From Syntrophomonadaceae bacterium (GTDB taxonomy: Bacteria; Bacillota; Syntrophomonadia; Syntrophomonadales; Syntrophothermaceae): DNA of 6,345 nucleotides. Below the pieces are notes generated by a model. That model was not told the DNA's origin. It was given only the letters and a program-made list of their open reading frames with translations, and searched no databases. Positions 1 to 5,370 of this stretch are shown piece by piece. The stretch lies in assembly GCA_029907055.1 (NCBI GenBank), contig JARYMO010000090.1, forward strand, positions 1 through 6,345, given 5' to 3'. Position 1 is the first letter of the stretch; every line of letters begins with the position of its first letter. Both the position numbers and the translations under genes were made by a program.

Positions 1-266
1 GTTTCTCCGGCGCCACGCGGGGGGCGGCCATCGGGCACATCTCGCCGGAAGCGGCGGCGGGGGGCCCCATCGCCCTGGTGGAGGAGGGCGACCTGATTGC
101 CATCGACATCCCTGCCCGGCGACTATCGCTGCAGGTGGAGGAGGAGGTGCTGCAGCGGCGGCAGGCCGCCTGGCAGGCCCCCGAACCCAGGATCAGGAGC
201 GGATACATGAAGCGCTACGCGGAGCTGGTACAATCGGCCAGCACCGGCGCCGTGTTTCGAGACTAG
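1..266 (+). CDS. ilvD: Dihydroxyacid dehydratase (IlvD), C-terminal 87 residues only
   Basis: This is the 3' end of ilvD, cut by the left edge; the frame starts at base 3 and stops at TAG 264-266. Dihydroxyacid dehydratase is an iron-sulfur enzyme that dehydrates 2,3-dihydroxyisovalerate and 2,3-dihydroxy-3-methylvalerate to the 2-keto acids of valine and isoleucine. The visible part opens with FSGATRGAAIGHISPEAA, the strongly conserved IlvD signature whose FSG serine is proposed in the family to act as the catalytic base. It continues with GGPIALVEEGDLIAIDIP and a typical tail (YMKRYAELVQSASTGAV). The iron-sulfur cysteines lie upstream of the window, so cluster type and start cannot be judged. 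The C-terminus looks intact. A terminator-like hairpin follows 22 bases after the stop. The related Edd dehydratase is less likely given the ilv neighbours. Confidence 0.95.
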   Translation, partial: FSGATRGAAIGHISPEAAAGGPIALVEEGDLIAIDIPARRLSLQVEEEVLQRRQAAWQAPEPRIRSGYMKRYAELVQSASTGAVFRD

Positions 267-288
267 CTCGCACCCAGAGGGAGAGCGG

Positions 289-313
289 AAGGCGGGCTCA
301 AGCCCGCCTTTTC
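289..313 (+). terminator. Terminator-like hairpin between ilvD and ilvB
   Basis: A perfect 9-bp stem pairs AAGGCGGGC (289-297) with GCCCGCCTT (302-310) around a TCAA loop. T309-T312 form a short U-tract, broken by CC. An alternative longer stem pairs CGGAA (286-290) with TTCCG (311-315) if TT 309-310 bulges out. The position just after the ilvD stop fits an intrinsic terminator or attenuator. Only four T residues follow, so termination is probably partial. Because the ilv genes continue on the same strand, it may set the ratio of ilvD to downstream transcript rather than end the operon. Confidence 0.6.
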
Positions 314-320
314 CGTAGCA

Positions 321-346
321 CGCCGGCGGCAGGCGGCGCCGGCGGC
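321..346 (+). repeat. GC-rich 10-base direct repeat CGCCGGCGGC (two copies)
   Basis: CGCCGGCGGC occurs at 321-330 and again at 337-346, 16 bases apart start to start. The first eight bases of each copy (CGCCGGCG) are self-complementary, so the copies can also pair with each other. The pair lies between the terminator-like hairpin and the first ribosome binding site ahead of ilvB. It could be an operator or RNA structure, or chance in very GC-rich DNA. Confidence 0.35.
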
Positions 347-350
347 CACG

Positions 351-365
351 AAGGAGGAGCGGGTG
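351..365 (+). promoter_or_regulatory. Upstream ribosome binding site with GTG, alternative ilvB start
   Basis: AAGGAGG at 351-357 lies five bases before GTG 363-365, which is in frame with ilvB. Used as a start, it would add 18 residues (beginning VARDGTVEPCPPEQ) before the TTG at 417. That extension does not resemble the usual AHAS N-terminus, which begins a few residues before the first helix. It may be a decoy start, a second translation entry or a regulatory leader. Confidence 0.35.
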
Positions 366-402
366 GCGCGGGACGGCACTGTTGAGCCCTGTCCACCCGA
401 AC

Positions 403-410
403 AGGAGGTG
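403..410 (+). promoter_or_regulatory. Ribosome binding site that decides the ilvB start
   Basis: AGGAGGTG (extending as AGGAGGTGA to 411) is a near-perfect match to the anti-Shine-Dalgarno. It sits six bases before TTG 417 and twelve before ATG 423. This spacing favours TTG 417, with ATG 423 as the second choice, over GTG 363. Confidence 0.7.
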
Positions 411-416
411 AGGCAT

Positions 417-2111
417 TTGAAAATGAAAGCTGCCAACGTGTTGCTGCGTTGCCTGCAGGAGGAGGGCGTGGACGTCATCTTCGGCTACCCCGGGGGGGTA
501 GTGCTCCCCATCTACGATGCGCTGCACTCCTCCGACATCAGGCACGTGCTGGTCCGGCACGAGCAGGGCGCGGCGCACGCGGCCGACGCCTATGCCCGCG
601 CCAGCGGCAAGGTGGGCGTGTGCCTGGCCACCTCGGGGCCGGGGGCGACCAACCTGGTCACCGGTATCGCCAACGCCTACATGGACTCGGTGCCCCTGGT
701 GGCCTTCACCGGGCAGGTGAACACAGCGCTCATCGGCAAGGACGCCTTCCAGGAGGTGGACATCACCGGCATCACCCTGCCCATCACCAAGCACAACTAC
801 CTGTTGCGGCGGGCGGAGGACCTGGTGAGGGTGGTCAAGGAGGCCTTCTACATCGCCCGCACCAACCGTCCCGGCCCGGTGCTGGTGGACCTCCCCCGCA
901 ACGTGATGGAAACCGAGATCGAGTTCACCGGCTACCCCAGCGAGGTGCACCTGCGCGGGTACCGGGTGGTGAGGAGCTGCAACATGGGCCAGGTGGTGGC
1001 CGCCGCCGAGGCCATCAACCGCGCCGAGCGGCCAGTCATCTACGCCGGGGGCGGCGTCATCAACTCCAACGCGTCGGAGCTGCTGCGTGCCCTGGCAATG
1101 AAGGCCAAGATCCCCGTCACCACCACCCTGATGGGCATCGGCAGTTTCCCCGAAACCCACTACCTCTCGCTGGGCATGCTGGGGATGCACGGCACCCGCT
1201 ACGCCAACTACGCCGTTAGCGAGTGCGACCTGCTCATCGCGGTGGGGGCGCGCTTCGACGACCGCGTGACGGGCAAGATCAGTGCCTTTGCCCCCCACGC
1301 CAAGGTCATCCACATCGACATCGACGCCGCCGAGATCGGCAAGAACTTCGCCGTCGACATCCCCATCGTGGGCGACGTGCGGCAGGTGCTGGAAGAGCTG
1401 GTGCCGCGGGTGGAGGAGAAGGAGCACTTCGGCGAGTGGCACCGCACCATCGACCGCTGGAAGGAAGAGTTTCCCCTCGCCTACGGGGAGCCGCGCGAGC
1501 CGGACCGCATCAAGCCCCAGTACGTCATCGAACAGATCTACTACGTGACCCAGGGCAAGGCCATCATCACCACCGAGGTGGGACAGAACCAGATGTGGGC
1601 GGCCCAGTTCTACAAGTTCTCCCAGCCGCGCCACTTCATCACCTCCGGCGGCCTGGGCACCATGGGGTTCGGGCTGCCGGCAGCCATCGGCGCCAAGATT
1701 GCCTGCCCCGAGCTGCCGGTCATCAACATCGCCGGCGACGGCAGCATCCAGATGAACATCCAGGAACTGGGCACGGCCATGCAGGAGAAGCTGCCGGTGG
1801 TGGTGTGCATCCTCAACAACCACTACCTGGGCATGGTGCGCCAGTGGCAGGAGCTGTTCTTCGGCCGCCGCTACTCCTACACCGACATCAGCCTGCAGCC
1901 GGACTTCGTCAAGCTGGCGGAGGCCTACGGGGCGGTGGGCATGCGGGTGAAGGAAGCACACCTGGTGGAGGCAGCACTGCGCGAGGCGCTGGAGGTCAAG
2001 GACCGGCCGGTCTTCATCGATTTCTGGGTGGAGCGGGAAGCCAACGTGTTCCCGATGGTCGCTCCCGGGGAGTCCCTGTACAACATGCTGGGGGGTGACG
2101 ACTTACTATGA
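417..2111 (+). CDS. ilvB: Acetohydroxyacid (acetolactate) synthase, large catalytic subunit
   Basis: This thiamine-diphosphate enzyme condenses pyruvate with a second pyruvate (valine/leucine branch) or with 2-ketobutyrate (isoleucine branch). Numbered from TTG 417 (564 aa, a usual length), the N-terminal ThDP domain shows FGYPGG at 22-27 and the catalytic glutamate E49 in RHEQGAAHAADAYAR. FTGQV and DAFQEVDITGITLPITKHN follow, typical of anabolic AHAS. The middle domain has VIYAGGGV and the AVGARFDDRVTGK stretch of the FAD-binding fold. The C-terminal ThDP domain has GLGTMGFGLPAAIGA and the metal/diphosphate motif GDGS 440-443 ending in NN 467-468, then the MVRQWQELFF segment. The FAD-type middle domain and the adjacent ilvN argue for anabolic AHAS rather than catabolic acetolactate synthase. 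TTG 417 is preferred on ribosome-site spacing; ATG 423 and GTG 363 are alternatives. The gene overlaps ilvN by four bases. Confidence 0.96.
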   Translation: MKMKAANVLLRCLQEEGVDVIFGYPGGVVLPIYDALHSSDIRHVLVRHEQGAAHAADAYARASGKVGVCLATSGPGATNLVTGIANAYMDSVPLVAFTGQVNTALIGKDAFQEVDITGITLPITKHNYLLRRAEDLVRVVKEAFYIARTNRPGPVLVDLPRNVMETEIEFTGYPSEVHLRGYRVVRSCNMGQVVAAAEAINRAERPVIYAGGGVINSNASELLRALAMKAKIPVTTTLMGIGSFPETHYLSLGMLGMHGTRYANYAVSECDLLIAVGARFDDRVTGKISAFAPHAKVIHIDIDAAEIGKNFAVDIPIVGDVRQVLEELVPRVEEKEHFGEWHRTIDRWKEEFPLAYGEPREPDRIKPQYVIEQIYYVTQGKAIITTEVGQNQMWAAQFYKFSQPRHFITSGGLGTMGFGLPAAIGAKIACPELPVINIAGDGSIQMNIQELGTAMQEKLPVVVCILNNHYLGMVRQWQELFFGRRYSYTDISLQPDFVKLAEAYGAVGMRVKEAHLVEAALREALEVKDRPVFIDFWVEREANVFPMVAPGESLYNMLGGDDLL

Positions 2112-2587
2112 AGCACACCTTGTCAGTCATCGTGGAGAACCATCCCGGGGTGCTGACCAGGGTGGCCACCCTGTTTCGGCGCCGCAGCTACAACATCGAC
2201 AGCCTCACCGTGGGGCGGACCGAGAACCCCACCGTGTCCAGGATGACCATCGTGGTGGAGGGGGACGACGTCCTCATCGAGCAGGTGGTCAAGCAGCTGC
2301 ACAAGCTGGTGGAGGTCATCAAGATCACCGACATCACCGACGACCCGTCGGTGGACCGCGAGCTGGTGCTGGTCAAGGTGCGCGCCGACACCCAGGTGCG
2401 GGCGGAGATCATGCAGATCGTCGAGATCTTCCGCGCCCGCATCGTGGACATCGGGCGCAACACCCTCATCATCGAGGCCACCGGGGACGAGAACAAGATC
2501 AACGCCATCGAGGACTCGCTGCGGCCGTTCGGCATCATGGAGCTGGTGCGCACGGGCAAGGTGGCGATGGTGCGCGGCGGCAAGTAG
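2108..2587 (+). CDS. ilvN: Acetohydroxyacid synthase, small regulatory subunit
   Basis: This 159-aa subunit activates IlvB and confers valine feedback inhibition. Residues 1-75 form an ACT domain (MKHTLSVIVENHPGVLTRVA, then RRRSYNIDSLTVGRTENP). N11, G14 and N29 match, by position from memory, the valine-site residues of E. coli IlvH, so the enzyme is probably valine-sensitive. The second half (VLVKVRADTQVRAEIMQIVE through IIEATGDENKINAIEDSL to PFGIMELVRTGKVAM) is the usual C-terminal domain of IlvN/IlvH. Length matches the family (about 160 aa). The ATG overlaps the ilvB stop as ATGA, implying translational coupling and balanced subunit production. A purine-rich GGGGGTGA at 2091-2098 inside the ilvB end lies nine bases before the ATG and can serve as its ribosome site. 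A named ilvH would be equivalent. Confidence 0.96.
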   Translation: MKHTLSVIVENHPGVLTRVATLFRRRSYNIDSLTVGRTENPTVSRMTIVVEGDDVLIEQVVKQLHKLVEVIKITDITDDPSVDRELVLVKVRADTQVRAEIMQIVEIFRARIVDIGRNTLIIEATGDENKINAIEDSLRPFGIMELVRTGKVAMVRGGK

Positions 2588-2631
2588 CCGCGCGGCTGGC
2601 GGCGGGAGGAGGCCCTGCGGGGCGAAAGGCG

Positions 2632-2638
2632 AGGAGGT
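2632..2638 (+). promoter_or_regulatory. Ribosome binding site of ilvC
   Basis: AGGAGGT at 2632-2638 lies 10 bases (counted from AGGAGG) before ATG 2648 and only four before the in-frame GTG 2642. The spacing favours ATG 2648, which gives the usual class I KARI N-terminus MARIFYDADAD. An out-of-frame ATG followed at once by TGA (2640-2645) also falls here. Confidence 0.6.
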
Positions 2639-2647
2639 AATGTGAAG

Positions 2648-3661
2648 ATGGCCAGGATTTTCTACGACGCGGACGCTGATCTGGGGCTGCTGGAGGGGAA
2701 GACGGTAGCCGTCATCGGCTACGGCAGCCAGGGCCACGCCCAGGCGCAGAACCTGCGCGACAGCGGGGTTCAGGTGGTGGTGGGGCTGCGGGAGCCGGTG
2801 GACGACTTCACCGCCCAGGAATGGAACAAGGTCAAGGAGGACGGGTTGACCCCGCTGCCGGTGGAGGAGGCCTCCCGGGCCGCCCAGGTAGTGCAGATGC
2901 TGGTGCCGGATGACATCCAGGCCCGCCTGTACCGGGAGAAGATCCAGGCTAACCTGCAGCCGGGGGACGCGCTCAGCTTCTCCCACGGCTTCAACATCCA
3001 CTACGGGCAGATCGTGCCCCCGCCCACCGTGGACGTGTTCATGGTCGCCCCCAAGAGCCCCGGGCACCTGGTGCGGCGCATGTACCAGCGGGGGGTCGGC
3101 GTGCCCGCCCTCATCGCCGTGGCCCAGGACGCCACCGGCCGGGCGCAGGCGCTGGGCCTGGCCTACGCCAAGGGCATCGGCTGCACCCGCGCCGGGGTCA
3201 TCGAGACCACCTTCAAGGAGGAGACGGAGACCGACCTGTTCGGGGAACAGTGCGTCCTGTGCGGCGGCACCACTGAGCTCATCCGCGCCGGCTTCGACAC
3301 CCTGGTGGAGGCCGGCTACCAGCCGGAGGTGGCATACTTCGAGTGCCTGCACGAGCTGAAACTGATCGTTGACCTCATCTACGAGGGCGGTATAAGCTTG
3401 ATGAGGTACTCCATCAGCGACACCGCCGAATACGGCGACCTCACCGTCGGTCCCCGCATCATCACCGAACAGACGCGCCAGGAAATGAAGAAGGTGCTGG
3501 CCGCCATCCAGGACGGCACCTTTGCCCGCGAGTTCCTGCTGGAGAACCAGGTCAACCGCCCGGTCCTCAACGCGCTGCGGGCCAGGGGCAAGGAGCACCT
3601 CATCGAGAAGGTGGGGGCCGAGCTGCGCAGCATGATGCCCTGGCTGAAGGAAACCAAGTAG
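2648..3661 (+). CDS. ilvC: Ketol-acid reductoisomerase, class I, with acidic cofactor loop
   Basis: This enzyme isomerises and reduces acetolactate/acetohydroxybutyrate to the 2,3-dihydroxy acids used by IlvD, needing Mg2+ and a nicotinamide cofactor. From ATG 2648 it has 337 residues, the class I size. The N-terminal Rossmann domain has GYGSQGHAQAQNLRDSG (24-40). The C-terminal knotted domain has the metal ligands D196 and E200 in ETDLFGEQ, E232 and E236 in ECLHE, and the SISDTAEYG motif. FSHGFNIHYG and VAPKSPGH carry the conserved His and Lys. The cofactor loop R48-W59 (REPVDDFTAQEW) is unusual: it is longer than in most short class I enzymes and ends in Glu where NADPH enzymes have a phosphate-binding Ser, suggesting NADH preference. 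GTG 2642 would add two residues. The gene follows ilvN by 60 bases and is followed by a terminator-like hairpin. Confidence 0.96.
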   Translation: MARIFYDADADLGLLEGKTVAVIGYGSQGHAQAQNLRDSGVQVVVGLREPVDDFTAQEWNKVKEDGLTPLPVEEASRAAQVVQMLVPDDIQARLYREKIQANLQPGDALSFSHGFNIHYGQIVPPPTVDVFMVAPKSPGHLVRRMYQRGVGVPALIAVAQDATGRAQALGLAYAKGIGCTRAGVIETTFKEETETDLFGEQCVLCGGTTELIRAGFDTLVEAGYQPEVAYFECLHELKLIVDLIYEGGISLMRYSISDTAEYGDLTVGPRIITEQTRQEMKKVLAAIQDGTFAREFLLENQVNRPVLNALRARGKEHLIEKVGAELRSMMPWLKETK

Positions 3662-3696
3662 GTCCTTTCCCGACGCGACGCGCAGAGGCGGCAACA

Positions 3697-3726
3697 GGGG
3701 CGGGTCAGGGACCCGCTCCACCTTTT
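3697..3726 (+). terminator. Terminator-like hairpin between ilvC and leuA
   Basis: A 10-bp stem (one G-U pair) joins GGGGCGGGTC (3697-3706) to GACCCGCTCC (3710-3719) around an AGG loop, followed by ACC and T3723-T3726. It lies 35 bases after the ilvC stop. The short, displaced T-run suggests a weak or partial terminator, or a 3'-protective hairpin, separating ilvC from the leu genes while allowing read-through. Confidence 0.5.
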
Positions 3727-3728
3727 CC

Positions 3729-3740
3729 CGCCGGCCGGCG
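3729..3740 (+). repeat. 12-bp perfect palindrome upstream of leuA
   Basis: CGCCGGCCGGCG reads the same on both strands. It sits three bases after the T-run of the preceding hairpin and immediately before the leuA ribosome site. It could be a dimeric regulator site or chance in GC-rich DNA; no regulator consensus was recognised. Confidence 0.35.
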
Positions 3741-3743
3741 CAG

Positions 3744-3751
3744 AAAGGAGG
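3744..3751 (+). promoter_or_regulatory. Ribosome binding site of leuA
   Basis: AAAGGAGG at 3744-3751 stands five bases before ATG 3757. It is part of the 12-mer CGCAGAAAGGAG (3739-3750), which recurs upstream of leuC at 5349-5360. Confidence 0.75.
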
Positions 3752-3756
3752 ATGAC

Positions 3757-5337
3757 ATGTCCGACAACCGCGTATACCTCTTCGATACCACCCTGCGCGA
3801 CGGCGAGCAGTCGCCCGGGGTGAGCCTGAACGTGCACGAGAAGCTGGAGATTGCCCACCAGCTGGCCCGGCTGGGGGTCGACGTCATCGAGGCCGGCTTC
3901 CCGGTCGCCTCCCCCGGGGACTTCCAGGGCGTGCAGGCGGTGGCGCTGGCGGTCAAGGGCCCCACCGTGGCTGCGCTGTGCCGCGCCACCCGCAACGACA
4001 TCGACGTGGCCTGGGAGGCCATCCGGGGAGCGGAGCGTCCGCGGCTGCATACCTTCATCGCCACCTCCGACATCCACCTGCGCTACAAGCTGCAGAAGAG
4101 CCGCGAGGAAGTGCTGGAGCAGGCGGTGGCTGCCGTGCGCTACGCCAAGCGTCTGACCCCCGACGTGGAGTTCTCGGCCGAAGATGCCTCCCGCAGCGAC
4201 CTGGACTACCTGTGCACGGTGCTGGAGCGGGTCATCGAGGCCGGGGCCACGGTGGTCAACATCCCGGATACCGTGGGCTACGCGGTGCCCGACGAGTTCG
4301 GCGCCTTCATCCGTGCCATCCGCGAGCGGGTGCCCAACATCGACCGGGCCCTCATCTCTGTGCACTGCCACGACGACCTGGGGCTGGCGGTGGCCAACTC
4401 GCTGGCGGCGGTGGTGAACGGGGCGGCCCAGGTGGAGTGCACCATCAACGGCATCGGGGAGCGGGCCGGCAACGCCTCGCTGGAGGAGATCGTCATGGCC
4501 CTCTACACCAAGAAGGCCTACTTCCAGCGCGAGGTCGGCATCAACTACCGGGAGATCGCCCGTACCAGCCGCCTGGTGAGTGCGCTGACCGGCATGGTGG
4601 TGCAGCCCAACAAGGCCATCGTAGGCAAGAACGCCTTTGCCCACGAATCGGGTATTCACCAGGACGGGGTGCTGAAGGAGCGCACCACCTACGAGATCAT
4701 GAGCCCCGAGCTCATCGGGGTGTACCAGAGCAACCTGGTGCTGGGGAAACACTCCGGCCGGCACGCGTTCGCCGAGCGCCTGCGCGAGCTGGGCTTCGAG
4801 CTGTCCGAGCAGGAACTGGAGAAGGCCTTCCGCCGCTTCAAGGACTTGGCGGACCGCAAGAAGGAGGTCACCAACGAGGACCTGGAGGCCATCGTCAAGG
4901 ACGAGGTGTGGGCGGTGCCGGAGAAGTTCCGCCTCAACTACCTGTACTTCGCCAGCGGCACCCGTCTCATCCCCACCGCCACGGTCGGCATTTCCATTGA
5001 CGGCATCGTGTTCGAGGACGCCGGCACCGGCGACGGGCCGGTAGACGCCGCGCTGCACGTGGTGGACAAGCTCACCGGCCTGCAGGGCAAGCTGCTGGAG
5101 TACAAGCTGAATGCCGTCACCGAGGGCAAGGACGCCCTGGGCGAGGTGGTGGCCAAGGTCAACGTGGGTGCCCGCAACTACATCGGCCGCGGGGTCAGCA
5201 CCGACGTGGTGGAGGCCAGCGTGCGCGCCTACCTCAATGCCATGAACAAGGCGATCTTCGATATCGAGCGCGGCCAGGCCGGCCCCCGTATCGACCTGGA
5301 GGAGCCGGTGGAAGGGGACACCGCCCTGGGGGAGTAG
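3757..5337 (+). CDS. leuA: 2-isopropylmalate synthase
   Basis: This enzyme condenses 2-ketoisovalerate with acetyl-CoA to form 2-isopropylmalate, the first committed leucine step. The 526 aa are close to the usual 510-520 of bacterial LeuA. The TIM-barrel domain has DTTLRDGEQSPG (R14 and D15 catalytic/metal), EAGFPVASPGD, IPDTVGYAVP, the metal histidines H203 and H205 in SVHCHDD, and NGIGERAGNAS with ligand N239. The linker carries HESGIHQDGVLK and LGKHSGRHAF, both typical of IPMS. Residues from about 390 onward (YFASGTRLIPTATVGIS, then DGPVDAALHVVDKLTG and IGRGVSTDVVEAS) form the LeuA dimer/allosteric domain, so leucine feedback is likely. Homocitrate or citramalate synthase are possible relatives, but the motifs and the leuC neighbour favour leuA. 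The start ATG has an excellent ribosome site. Confidence 0.96.
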   Translation: MSDNRVYLFDTTLRDGEQSPGVSLNVHEKLEIAHQLARLGVDVIEAGFPVASPGDFQGVQAVALAVKGPTVAALCRATRNDIDVAWEAIRGAERPRLHTFIATSDIHLRYKLQKSREEVLEQAVAAVRYAKRLTPDVEFSAEDASRSDLDYLCTVLERVIEAGATVVNIPDTVGYAVPDEFGAFIRAIRERVPNIDRALISVHCHDDLGLAVANSLAAVVNGAAQVECTINGIGERAGNASLEEIVMALYTKKAYFQREVGINYREIARTSRLVSALTGMVVQPNKAIVGKNAFAHESGIHQDGVLKERTTYEIMSPELIGVYQSNLVLGKHSGRHAFAERLRELGFELSEQELEKAFRRFKDLADRKKEVTNEDLEAIVKDEVWAVPEKFRLNYLYFASGTRLIPTATVGISIDGIVFEDAGTGDGPVDAALHVVDKLTGLQGKLLEYKLNAVTEGKDALGEVVAKVNVGARNYIGRGVSTDVVEASVRAYLNAMNKAIFDIERGQAGPRIDLEEPVEGDTALGE

Positions 5338-5353
5338 CGGGCGACAGCCGCAG

Positions 5354-5360
5354 AAAGGAG
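5354..5360 (+). promoter_or_regulatory. Ribosome binding site of leuC
   Basis: AAAGGAG at 5354-5360 lies 10 bases before ATG 5371. The next in-frame ATG (5377) would be 16 bases away, so 5371 is the better start. It lies within the repeated 12-mer CGCAGAAAGGAG shared with leuA. Confidence 0.7.
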
Positions 5361-5370
5361 TCGAGAGCGG

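Noticed and set aside
207..234. Possible promoter at the end of ilvD: ATGAAG, 16 bases, TACAAT
   Set aside because: The -10 is good (5 of 6), but the -35 matches only 3 of 6 and both lie in ilvD codons. One chance match of this kind is expected, so it is not annotated.
78..266. Separate 62-codon small protein starting with GTG 78
   Set aside because: It is an in-frame part of the ilvD C-terminus; the conserved IlvD motif continues upstream of it to the window edge.
359..372. GGGTGGCGCGG resembling part of a T-box antiterminator motif
   Set aside because: The conserved T-box core (GGGTGG followed by ACCGCG) is not matched. The 150-base gap is too short for a specifier stem, and no terminator follows it before ilvB.
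2588..2623. Small palindrome CCGCGCGG (2588-2595) and 4-bp hairpin GCCC-TGCG-GGGC (2612-2623) between ilvN and ilvC
   Set aside because: Too short to distinguish from background in GC-rich sequence, with no T-run.
123..3721. Other long minus-strand frames (612 codons at 123-1961, 532 codons at 2123-3721)
   Set aside because: Same antisense artefact: composition biased by the sense codons of ilvB, ilvN and ilvC, and no domain or ribosome site recognised.
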